DNA from: Karalla daura
Lineage: Eukaryota > Chordata > Actinopteri > Chaetodontiformes > Leiognathidae
DNA: 64,000 nucleotides
Reading direction: 5' to 3'
NCBI GenBank assembly: GCA_029224185.1
Contig: CM055205.1
Coordinates: forward strand, 18,511,942-18,575,941
Within the stretch, counting starts at the first letter, position 1. Each line of letters starts with the position of its first letter. The position numbers and the translations under genes were made by a program. This document shows, in pieces, positions 54,145 to 63,719 of this stretch. The notes under the pieces were generated by a model that was not told the DNA's origin, searched no databases, and saw only the letters and a program-made list of their open reading frames with translations.

Positions 54145-54533
54145 TCTGACTGTAGAGAGACACGGCTCTGTGACTCTGACACAAACACACTCACCAAGCA
54201 CATTCCCAGTTCATCCAGGAGGCAGAGAGGTCACATTAGGTTGTGTCAAAGACTAGAAAACATGGAAGAGTTTATTTACAAAGAGAAAATGATGAAATAA
54301 CTTTATTAAATACACATCACACTGTATTGAAATGACATGTCAGGATTGCTTTGTAATATCCCCCACAATAATGTTTATTTCTCCATCCAACTCAAAGCAA
54401 AGCCACATATGAATGAGCACTGACTCCTTCCTCATCAATACTGTGATCCAGTGATTGATCCAGTGATCAGCAGCATGATCAGAGTGCTCCAAGTCCCTGT
54501 TGGAGTCAGTCAGAGCATTTCCATACAGAGACA

Positions 54534-54541
54534 CTTTGCAT
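54534..54541 (+). promoter_or_regulatory. Octamer-like element, V1 promoter
   Basis: CTTTGCAT, one base off the immunoglobulin octamer ATTTGCAT, 118 bp upstream of the V1 leader ATG. It is conserved at the same place in all four V promoters of the window. Confidence 0.6.
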
Positions 54542-54659
54542 CAGCAGCACCATGCTCCAGTGCTCTGGGAGAGTTTATAGTCCTGAGAGTTGAACCCTGG
54601 ATGACTGACAGCTGTCCTTCATCACACCAGGAGACACAGAAATCCTCCTCATCACAAAC

Positions 54660-55145
54660 ATGACTTTGATGCGCGTCCTCCTGTGGACTCTGCTCTGCTG
54701 CTGCTTCACAGGTAAAGTCCAGAGAATCAAACTCCTCTCCTCTATCAACATCCGTCCCTGTGAGATGAAGGCCACAAAAGCATGACGCTGCTTTCTGTTT
54801 GTGTCTCTGTCTCCTCAGAGTCCAGAGGTCAGGTCACAGTGACTCAGCCTGCAGCAGTGAGCTCTGCTGTGGGACGCTCTGTCTCCATCTCATGTAGCAC
54901 CAGTCAGGATGTTTATTATCATTCCTCTCATGGACACCTTTTAGCCTGGTACCAGCAGAGAGATGGAGAAGCTCCTAAACTGCTCATTTATTATGCTAGC
55001 ACTCGAGAATCAGGGATTCCAGGTCGTTTTACAGGCAGTGGTTCAAACTCTGCCTTCACTCTGAGCATCAGTGGAGTCCAGGCTGAAGATGCAGCAGTTT
55101 ACTACTGTCAGAGTGAACATATCATGAACAGTCAGTGGGTGTTCA
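54660..55145 (+). CDS. Immunoglobulin light chain variable gene V1
   Basis: Leader exon 54660-54711 (MTLMRVLLWTLLCCCFT) and V exon 54819-55145, separated by a 107-bp GT-AG intron. The V domain starts SRGQVTVTQPAAVSS, with framework Cys (SVSISCSTS), CDR1 near HSSHGHLLAW, WYQQRDGEAPKLLIY, GRFTGSGSNSAFTLSI and YYCQSEHIMNSQWVF running to the recombination signal. The frame is open and all conserved Cys and Trp are present, so it looks functional. It is transcribed opposite to the J and C segments on its left. Confidence 0.94.
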
Positions 55146-55173
55146 CACAGTGAAAAAGCCTCGTACAAAAACC
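55146..55173 (+). other. V1 recombination signal, 12-bp spacer
   Basis: Heptamer CACAGTG at 55146-55152, spacer AAAAAGCCTCGT, nonamer ACAAAAACC at 55165-55173. Confidence 0.96.
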
Positions 55174-55250
55174 TCCCTCAGTCAGACTGAACAGAAACTG
55201 AAGTGACTGCTGCAGCTGGAAGATACTGCAGAGACTGATGCACTTCACTG

Positions 55251-55307
<57 letters not shown>

Positions 55308-55763
55308 GATCATCTCCACTTTGAGATGCAGAGCTAAACATAATTTAGCAATTGTCTGTAGTCGTGCTTAAATCCTTTGTATGTTCCTCTTGGTCACCCA
55401 GTGTTGCACACACACATATCCACAGACCTTCATGATACTTTATCTTCTTCTTTATTTTCAATTCAGTCTGTGCTCTGCACCCAGAGGATGAAACTCTTAA
55501 TCAGCTGACTGTGCCCTGATTGAACCTCTGCAGAAAGATCCTTCAACCTTGGATTTGATTCCTTATTTTTCTCATATATTTGGTCAGGTCAAAGGTCACA
55601 GGTTCTGTCTCAGTATGGTGCAGGGAACAGGTGGACGAGGCCCTGGCCCCCCTCATCTCTGGATGAAAACAAAACTGACTGTGGCACCCAGTGGAGATGA
55701 TCCCAGGAAAAAGTTGACCATTCTTGCCTTATTTTCATTTCATGCTAAGACTAATACACTTCA

Positions 55764-55854
<91 letters not shown>
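55251..55854. repeat. V1 3' flank with two CA microsatellites
   Basis: CA runs at about 55251-55305 and 55770-55854 bracket sequence (about 55380-55660) that recurs downstream of V2 and V3, showing that each V was duplicated with its 3' flank. No gene is seen. Confidence 0.8.
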
Positions 55855-55856
<2 letters not shown>

Positions 55857-56463
55857 TCATTGTTCAACAAAAATAACCACTTCATTTTACCCATTTTACA
55901 TCCATTTCAACACTTGGTGTGCAACTCACAACCAGAGGTCTTTTGCATCTTCAGGTTGCCATTTGGATTACACTCATCCATCCTTTATATACAAAAAGGG
56001 CACATACACTTCTATTAATCCAAAACTTAAAAGGACCGGAGAAAATAACAAGAGGAGAAAAATTTGGATTAGCACTTTTCAGTGAACTGGTATTATTGAA
56101 GCAAAAATGAATCCTCTCTGTGTGAGTGTCCTCTCAGCGCCCTCTGCAGGCCTGGAGTCTAATGTCTCCACCCCAAAGACAGAAACACCTGCTCAGAGCC
56201 AGAACAGGTGTGGCTGATTGGAGCCAACATCTGTCTCCTGCCCTCACTAGCTGGATTGCTTATGGAGAATCCTTTCATTTCTTCTTTATTTTTATGTTTA
56301 CATTTAAATCAATACTCAACCCATTGACGTTAAACCATCATTTTTGCTCGTCTCCACTTTTGGGACATGAAGGCAAGGATGATCGGTCAGGAAATTACTC
56401 ACAATCAGTTACCTGGAGTTTTGGTAAAAGACCATTACAGCTATAATGAACCAACAACAACAA

Positions 56464-56870
56464 GATGGATCCTTTGGGTGTTCATAAGTTGAATTTCACA
56501 CTTATGGCCACAAGGAGGCGCCATCTCCCTTGACTTGAGACATCTCCATGGAGCTTGGAGAGGTATTAAGGTCCACCAATCTATACCTCTATTCTGCTCA
56601 GAATCACACACTCATACCTAGGGACGGTCTCCAAGTGTTGTAATCATGCCGAGGGAGGAAACTGGAAAACCCAGAGAAAACCCTCATCTCTATGAGGAGA
56701 ACAAACTTTACAAAGAATGGTCAGCTCTCCTTCGTCTCCTGCAGGAGTGCATCCAGCAGTGCTGCTCCGACCTCCTCGAGGAGAAGTCCATCCTTCTGGG
56801 TAGAGCCCATCTCCAAACCCTTCCCCCATCCGATCCTGGGTCTTTGCCTCCCTACTTTCTTCTTCATTAA
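56464..56870 (+). pseudogene. Duplicated pomc fragment: intron 2 end plus truncated hormone exon
   Basis: Parallels 49085-49640 of pomc: the CACAAGGAGGCGCC landmark, the repeat-derived intron text, TTTACAAAGAATGGTCAG, an intact acceptor TCCTGCAG and then exon 3 sequence from 56745. The reading ECIQQCCSDLLEEKSI and SDPGSLPPYFLL matches pomc residues 41-80 with substitutions, including an extra Cys. It ends at TAA (56868-56870), exactly before the serine run and the melanocortin core, and joins a copy of the sequence beginning at 51429. It therefore has no ACTH, MSH or endorphin. The pomc CA run and about 80 bp of intron are missing. Confidence 0.88.
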
Positions 56871-57300
56871 GTAATTTGCAAGCAAAAGATGTGACCTGTT
56901 TTTACTTTCAGTCTCAGCCAAGTACATGAGTGTGCAACCGCGGTACTTCACTCATTTATGAACATTAACATGCACAGATGTTTTTGGTGTTCATGAGCAG
57001 TCATGTATAGCATTGTTCCACAGCCACAATTAGGCAAATTTTGTGATGTTACTGTTAAACATGTGATGGGAAATTCTGGGCGAGGCTGTGCTTGTTCTGT
57101 TTCCGTCCTTAGTTTTATTTTGAGTTTAGTGAGATTATCAAGAGGTTTCATTCTCGTTTCATTTACATAAAAGGTTCAATTCAAATTAGCAGAGAAACGG
57201 TGGTGCTGATAAAAATGTCATTTATGGACATGTTTAACAGTAAACGTGTGACATGATGCACATTCAGAAACTCAGGTGAAAACAGAGTGAACTGATGGCA
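56871..57300. repeat. Duplicate of the pomc-array spacer (51429-51839)
   Basis: Near-identical text, for example TTTGCAAGCAAAAGATGTGA and GAGATTATCAAGAGGTTTCA, with scattered point differences. The 1.8 kb that separates pomc exon 3 from this sequence at the original site (49640-51428) is missing here. Confidence 0.9.
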
Positions 57301-57480
57301 ATTATGATCTTTATTGTATCAACAGACGGATGGAATCAGTGAAAACTGAAGGTAGGAAGAGAGAGAGAGAGACAGTCCTACAGAGGACAGACTGAGAGCA
57401 GAGCCGACCTTCCTCCACTGGTCTTCAGCTCTGTGACTCTGACACAAACACACTCACCAAGCACATTCCCAGTTCATCCA
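57301..57480 (-). pseudogene. Light chain C-gene relic 2, fused to J 5' flank
   Basis: Repeats relic 1 (3' UTR signal, then CGACCTTCCTCCACTGGTCT from the C exon). It then passes at about 57426 into GCTCTGTGACTCTGACACAA, the sequence lying 5' of the distal J in the intact clusters (54165-54217). The C exon body and both J segments are therefore deleted, leaving V2 without a J or C of its own. Confidence 0.75.
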
Positions 57481-57864
57481 GTAGGGAACCAGTTCACATG
57501 CTCACAGCTGTGTAAGTCTTTGACACTTCAGTGAGTGTCTTAAACGTCAACAAGAAACATTAATTTCTCTTTCTCAGAACAGCTTAAACCTATTTTCCAA
57601 AGAACAAAAGTTATTTTCAATTTAACGAAATATTCATAACGACTGATCAAATATCTAAATGAATAACAAGTCGAGATTACTTTGTAATATCCCTTACAAT
57701 AATGTTTATTTCTCCATCCAACTCAAAGCAAAGCCTCATATGAATGAGCACTGACTCCTTCCTCATCAATACTGTGATCCAGTGATTGATCCAGTGATCA
57801 GCAGCATGATCAGAGTGCTAAAAGTCCCTGTTGGAGTCAGTCAGAGCATTTCCATACAGAGACA

Positions 57865-57872
57865 CTTTGCAT
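57865..57872 (+). promoter_or_regulatory. Octamer-like element, V2 promoter
   Basis: CTTTGCAT, 118 bp upstream of the V2 ATG. Confidence 0.6.
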
Positions 57873-57990
57873 CAGCAGCACCATGCTCCAGTGCTCTGGG
57901 AGAGTTTATAGTCCTGAGAGTTGAACCCTGGATGACTGACAGCTGTCCTTCATCACACCAGGAGACACAGAAATCCTCCTCATCACAAAC

Positions 57991-58476
57991 ATGACTTTGA
58001 TGCGCGTCCTCCTCTGGACTCTGCTCTGCTGCTGCTTCACAGGTAAAGTCCAGAGAATCAAACTCCTCTCCTCTATCAACATCCGTCCCTGTGAGATGAA
58101 GGCCACAAAAGCCTGACGCTGCTTTCTGTTTGTGTCTCTGTCTCCTCAGAGTCCAGAGGTCAGGTCACAGTGACTCAGCCTGCAGCAGTGAGCTCTGCTG
58201 TGGGAGGCTCTGTCTCCATCTCATGTGGGACCAGTCAGGATGTTTATTATACTTCCACTTCTGGACACCGTTTAGCCTGGTTCCAGCAGAGAGATGGAGA
58301 AGCTCCTAAACTGCTCATTAGATATGTTAGCACTCGAGAATCAGGGACTCCAGGTCGTTTTTCAGGCAGTGGATCAAACTCTGCCTTCACTCTGAGCATC
58401 AGTGGAGTCCAGGCTGAAGATGCAGCAGTTTACTACTGTCAGAGTGCTCACTGGATCAACAGTCAGGATGTGTTCA
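57991..58476 (+). CDS. Immunoglobulin light chain variable gene V2
   Basis: Leader exon 57991-58042 and V exon 58150-58476, the same structure and leader as V1. CDR1 reads YYTSTSGHRLAW, framework 2 has WFQQRDGEAPKLLIR, CDR2 is YVSTRES, and the germline CDR3 is CQSAHWINSQDVF. The frame is open with the usual Cys and Trp. Its own J and C are replaced by the relic at 57301-57480, so it must use a J from a neighbouring cluster. Confidence 0.93.
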
Positions 58477-58504
58477 CACAGTGAAAAAGCCTCGTACAAA
58501 AACC
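58477..58504 (+). other. V2 recombination signal, 12-bp spacer
   Basis: CACAGTG, spacer AAAAAGCCTCGT, nonamer ACAAAAACC; identical to V1. Confidence 0.96.
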
Positions 58505-58580
58505 TCCCTCAGTCAGACTGAACAGAAACTGAAGTGACTGCTGCAGCTGGAAGCTACTGCAGAGACTGATACACTTCACT

Positions 58581-58646
<66 letters not shown>

Positions 58647-58860
58647 CACACGAACACACACAGGCACACAGACAACAATAGTGATTAGATATCACGTTTA
58701 TTTAACCTCCTTTTGAATCAGTTCACTCCTATATAAATATCTCACATAAAAAATCAGACACTATGCAGATGATGCACTTTTTTTTTTACATTTTATTTTT
58801 TTCCCAACTCAAATGTACTAAATATTTTTTTCACAAGTACCATCTCTAGCTTCAGTTAAG

Positions 58861-58911
<51 letters not shown>
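58581..58911. repeat. V2 3' flank with CA microsatellites
   Basis: CA runs at about 58581-58663 and 58862-58911, otherwise AT-rich sequence without a gene. Confidence 0.85.
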
Positions 58912-59279
58912 ACTCAGAGGATGAAATCCCCAACCAGCTGACCATTCTTTGCTTGAACATCTGAAGAAATGTCCTTTAACCTGGGAATCGATGGCTCATA
59001 TCTGTCATTTATTTTTTAAGGTCAAAGGTCTTGTTGCGCACACGGACACAATTAACATGCGTGGTTAGATATCACATGTAAATGAAACCTTAAATTGAAT
59101 CAGTTTCCTTCCATTTCAACATCCAACATGAACAAATTGGACATTAAGCAGAGAACCTGCTGCTTTTAGAAATTCCACTTGATCCACTTTCCACCTTAAA
59201 TGTTGTCAATAATGTCAAATCCAGCACCATGTCTAGCTTCAATTAAGTTCTTATATGGACAGCTGGGCCACATAGTTTA

Positions 59280-59530
59280 GCAGGAGTCGTGATGTGTCTT
59301 AACAGCAGGAGGTTAGAGGTTTGTGTCCTGCTCCCGGCCTTGTATTTCTGATGTTTGCATGTTCTGCCGCCTGTATGGCTTTACTCCTCCCACAGTCCAA
59401 ACACATGCAGTAAGGTCAACTGGGGACTCTAAATTATTTCAATGTGTCAGTGGGACTGAATGGTGAGTGCCCTGCAATGGACCGTAACCTGTCCAAGGCA
59501 CAGTCCCTGCCTTCTCCCACTGTAATCACA
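59280..59530 (+). repeat. Teleost dispersed repeat, well preserved copy
   Basis: Contains GAGGTTAGAGGTTTGTGTCC, TTTGCATGTTCTGCCGCC, CTCCCACAGTCCAAACACAT and AACTGGGGACTCTAAATT, then CCTGCAATGGACCGTAACCT. This is the landmark order of a ubiquitous fish repeat. Confidence 0.7.
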
Positions 59531-60016
59531 CCAGTCGATCCCCATGATACCAGTGCACATAAAGAAGGAGAAAGACAATAGATAGATGTGGACAGCTGTT
59601 TCAGTCAATGATGAAGTTTTCTATGCCAGTGATTAAAAATGCCGCTAGTCATAAAGCTTCATTCTCATTCTGGAAAACTTCAAACTACAGTCCGTCACAG
59701 AGAAGACATGATTGTCACTGTCAGTTCTTGTTACAGCTGAAAAAGAGAGAGCTCATCAGACATTGAGAAACACAAACTGATTGGCTGAAGTTTGATGAAT
59801 TGTGTATTGGTCTGAACAACTACAACTACAAACAATACATGTGAGAATGCATCATGTTGAAACGTGAGAATAGAAAAGGAATAACAGAAATATAAATGAG
59901 CACTGACTCCTTCCTCATCAATACTGTGATCCAGTGATTGATCCAGTGATCAGCAGCATGATCAGAGTGCTCCAAGTCCCTGTTGGAGTCAGTCAGAGCA
60001 TTTCCATACAGAGACA

Positions 60017-60024
60017 CTTTGCAT
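60017..60024 (+). promoter_or_regulatory. Octamer-like element, V3 promoter
   Basis: CTTTGCAT, 118 bp upstream of the V3 ATG. Confidence 0.6.
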
Positions 60025-60142
60025 CAGCAGCACCATGCTCCAGTGCTCTGGGAGAGTTTATAGTCCTGAGAGTTGAACCCTGGATGACTGACAGCTGTCC
60101 TTCATCACACCAGGAGACACAGAAATCCTCCTCATCACAATC

Positions 60143-60631
60143 ATGACTTTGATGCGCGTCCTCCTCTGGACTCTGCTCTGCTGCTGCTTCACAGGTAAAG
60201 TCCAGAGAATCAAACTCCTCTCCTCTATCAACATCCGTCCCTGTGAGATGAAGGCCACAAAAGCATGACGCTGCTTTCTGTTTGTGTCTCTGTCTCCTCA
60301 GAGTCCAGAGGTCAGGTCACAGTGACTCAGCCTGCAGCAGTGAGCTCTGCTGTGGGAGGCTCTGTCTCCATCTCATGTAGCACCAGTCGGGATGTTTATT
60401 ATTATTCTGCTCAAAGTGCTCACTGTTTAGCCTGGTACCAACAGAGAGATGGAGAAGCTCCTAAACTGCTCATTTATTATGCTAGCACTCGAGAATCAGG
60501 GATTCCAGGTCGTTTTACAGGCAGTGGATCAAACTCTGCCTTCACTCTGAGCATCAGTGGAGTCCAGGCTGAAGATGCAGCAGTTTACTACTGTCAGAGT
60601 GCTCATAGCATCAACAGTCAGTGGGTGTTCA
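60143..60631 (+). CDS. Immunoglobulin light chain variable gene V3
   Basis: Leader exon 60143-60194 and V exon 60302-60631, one codon longer than V1 and V2. CDR1 is YYYSAQSAHCLAW, with an additional, unpaired cysteine just before framework 2; the rest follows V1 closely (YASTRESGIPGRFTGSG, CQSAHSINSQWVF). The frame, framework cysteines and recombination signal are intact, so it may be functional. No J or C lies between V2 and V3. Confidence 0.93.
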
Positions 60632-60659
60632 CACAGTGAAAAAGCCTCGTACAAAAACC
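60632..60659 (+). other. V3 recombination signal, 12-bp spacer
   Basis: CACAGTG, spacer AAAAAGCCTCGT, nonamer ACAAAAACC; identical to V1 and V2. Confidence 0.96.
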
Positions 60660-60736
60660 TCCCTCAGTCAGACTGAACAGAAACTGAAGTGACTGCTGCA
60701 GCTGGAAGCTACTGCAGAGACTGATACACTTCACTG

Positions 60737-60769
<33 letters not shown>

Positions 60770-62093
60770 GAGATTTCTTTTTAGTTTTAATAACAACATC
60801 TCTAGTTGTGCTTTAAACCCTTTGCTCTGATCCTCGTGGTCAGACAGTGATATACACACACTCAGTACCATATTCACAGACCTTCATGATACTTTATCTT
60901 TGTTTTTATTTTTGAGTCAGTTTTGTTCTGCACTCAGAGGATTAAACTCCCAATCACCTAACTACACCATTTAACATCTGGAGACACCTTATCCAACCTC
61001 AGAGTCCATCTCTCATTTCCATCATATATTTGGTAAGGTCAAAGGTCACAGGTTCTGTCTCAGTATGGTGCAGGGAACTTGAGGAGCGTGGTGTGTCATC
61101 TGACTGGAAGACTGTTTGAAATCACACTCTGATCTCATCTAAATATCTGGACCATCACTTCATACACTTTAAACTCCTCCACAGATTCAACAGAGCTTAT
61201 TTTGTCAACATATCTTATGTTTAAACAGTGTGATACACGCTTTGTTAGAAACCTTTTGCATACATTTAAGTCATTCCCACCCATCAAGAGACTTTGGTGT
61301 TTTGTGTCTGTTAATATTCATGGGTCATTCATGATTGATTTCCCTCTGTTTTCAGTGACTCAGATGTAATATTCACATCAGATCAGAAAACACATTTGGA
61401 TCATTTCACACTGGTTTCAAGTCAGTATCAGTTTATTGTCTGTCTGGCATTCCCACATCCTGGACAGTCTAACTCTGGAACGTTCTGCTGCCAGATTCCA
61501 TAAAGCAACATCACCAACAAGGAGAACCAGGTCAGATGCAACAACTTGAAGTTATGGTGTTTGTATTAACTGAAGCTAACTGTGAAATCATTATCCTGGT
61601 CAGCAATTGCTTTTGCTCAATATGATAGATTTGATTTTAATATTTCCATTTTTATATGGGTATTGCATTAATCATCCAATTTTGTTTCTTTCTATGTCTC
61701 TTCTATTTGTTTTAATGGATATATAAATCTTTTTTTTGTTACATTTCTGCTACATATGTAAAGCAGGAACTCAGGACAGGACTCAGATGCCAAGATGTCA
61801 GAATTTCAGACTTTATTGAAGCTCTTCAACCTCTTGACAAGGTGATTAAACAAAAGGCTAATCATGTCTCCTCAAAGGGAGGAAACATGGCTACATTACA
61901 TATGAATGAAATCAGGACAAAACAGAGTGAGATGATGTTAATTATGATCTTTATTGTATCAACACACAGAGGGAATCAGTGAAAACTAAAGAGAGGGAAT
62001 GAGAAAGAAAGACAGAGAGAGAAACAGCCCGACAGAGATCAGACTGAGAACAGTGTCTGATCACTACCAGTGTCAGAGTCCCAGTGAGTCAGG
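60660..62093. other. V3 3' flank and 3' flank of C copy 2
   Basis: Holds a CA run (about 60736-60765), the duplicated V flank (about 60840-61080) and the minus-strand polyadenylation signal of C copy 2 (AATAAA, 61950-61955). No other gene is seen. Confidence 0.7.
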
Positions 62094-62419
62094 TCAGGAC
62101 TGGGAGCACTGGTCTCTGCTCAGGATCTCTGAGAGTGGAGTCTGGGAGCCCTGGGTGGCCTCACAGGTCACAGAGCCCACCTTCCTCCACTGGTCTGCAG
62201 ACAGCCTCAGGGTGCTGCTCCAGCTGTAGAGGCCGTCCTTGTCCAGCACCCCGGGGCTCCTGCTCTGCTCCCAGCTGCTGCTGCTGCTGCCGTCCACCTT
62301 CCAGGCCAGACTCCAGTCTGAGGGGAAGCCCTTGTTGGCCAGACACATGAGCGTGGCCTTGCCCTGCTGCAGCTCCTCACTGGAGGGGGGCAGCACCGTC
62401 AGGGTGGGACGGCTGTCAC
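62094..62419 (-). CDS. Immunoglobulin light chain constant exon, C copy 2
   Basis: A minus-strand exon with the acceptor CTAG/GTGACAGC at 62419, stop at 62094-62096, about 107 aa. Nearly identical to copy 1: LMCLANKGFPSDW, AWKVDG, GSVTCEATQ and C-terminal RDQCSQS. It differs by two extra serines in a serine run (GSSSSSWEQ against GSSSWEQ, from a CTG-repeat length change) and substitutions GSQTP for GCQPP. It therefore lacks the extra cysteine of copy 1. With its two J segments it forms a 9.35-kb-offset duplicate of the first cluster. Confidence 0.9.
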
Positions 62420-63048
62420 CTAGGACACACCAACCAGCTCAGTCAGTCACACAGCAGACACTTGGACACCGTTACTGTGGGACAGTTGATCTTCTCCTTG
62501 ACACAGTTTCTGTCACATGGTGGTTCTGCTCCACCAGTCGCTCACTGTTTCACTTCCCTTTGAGAAGCCTCTCATGCACATCAGCACAGAGACAATCATG
62601 GCACACAAGCAGCTGAAATAGATCAGACTACACTGGAAATGAAAGCAGCAGCTCCGACAAACTCTTAAAGTGATTAAAAGATCATTTGAGACGAGAGACG
62701 ATTCAATAAAGAGATCAGAGAATCTGCAAGATCTCAAACCAGCATCATTATCTCCACTAGTTCAGTTTTACTCAGCTCATGAAGCAGTGGTTAAAGAAAA
62801 GTAAAATGCATGTTCATGTTAAATTTTGGACATTTGTTATGTTTAAGTCATTCAGACTTAGTTGAGATGTGACAAAACAAAGTTATATTAAACTAGGGTA
62901 CGTCTAGTTTGACCCCATTAGTTAAGAAAATCAAACAAACACGAATAATAAAAATATCACAGTTAAATTAATTACCACATTCAAACATCCAAACATGGAT
63001 TTTAGACATTACTTAACCATTTCCTATAGTATTATTGCAGAAACTTAC

Positions 63049-63086
63049 TTCCAACATCCAGCCTGGTTCCTCCACCAAAAGTCCAC
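63049..63086 (-). CDS. Light chain J segment (proximal to C copy 2)
   Basis: Same sequence as the J at 53701 (WTFGGGTRLDVG) with an A/GTAAGT donor. Confidence 0.92.
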
Positions 63087-63125
63087 CACAGTGATACAAA
63101 GTCATTGAGCCTCCGTACAAAAACC
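63087..63125 (-). other. J recombination signal, 23-bp spacer
   Basis: Heptamer 63087-63093, 23-bp spacer, nonamer 63117-63125. Confidence 0.95.
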
Positions 63126-63415
63126 TCTGACTGTAGAGAGACACGGCTCTGAGACTCTGACAGACTGAACTAATGCTACAAGCTGTCAGGATGTAACCTC
63201 ACCATGGAGGGGAGGAATAATGAGTCTCCCCTAGACTCATTATTCAATTCATTTCAGTTTTTAAACTTCTGTTTCTCAGTGAATTTGTTCTCTCAAAGAA
63301 TAATCAATAAAATATTGTAAAATTAGTAAGTAAAGCAGCTCATTGTCCTGGAGTATCAGAAGGAGAGAAAGAGAAAACATTCTTTTTTGTTTTAGAAATG
63401 AGAAGTTTGACTTAC

Positions 63416-63453
63416 TTCCAACATCCAGCCTGGTTCCTCCACCGAACGTGAGC
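63416..63453 (-). CDS. Light chain J segment (distal, copy 2 cluster)
   Basis: Same sequence as the J at 54068 (LTFGGGTRLDVG) with an A/GTAAGT donor. Confidence 0.92.
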
Positions 63454-63492
63454 CACAGTGATACAAAGTCATTGAGCCGCCGTACAAAAACC
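63454..63492 (-). other. J recombination signal, 23-bp spacer
   Basis: Heptamer 63454-63460, 23-bp spacer, nonamer 63484-63492. Confidence 0.95.
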
Positions 63493-63719
63493 TCTGACTG
63501 TAGAGAGACACGGCTCTGTGACTCTGACACAAACATACTCACCAAGCACATACCCAGTTCATCCAGGAGGCAGAGAGGTCACATTAGGTTGTGTCAAAGA
63601 CTAGAAAACACTTTAGAGTTTATTTACAAAGAGAAAATGATAAAATTAACTTGAAATGAACTTGAAAGAATTTGAACTTCAAATACACATTACACTGTAA
63701 TGAAATGACAAGTCGAGAT

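Noticed and set aside
54340..54775. Small minus-strand frames recurring upstream of each V gene
   Set aside because: They recur only because the V promoters and leaders are duplicated. They are antisense to the leader exon and octamer region.
60143..60631. V3 as a pseudogene because of the extra CDR1 cysteine
   Set aside because: Leader, splice sites, framework cysteines, frame and recombination signal are all intact. Extra CDR cysteines are tolerated in antibodies, so non-function is not shown.
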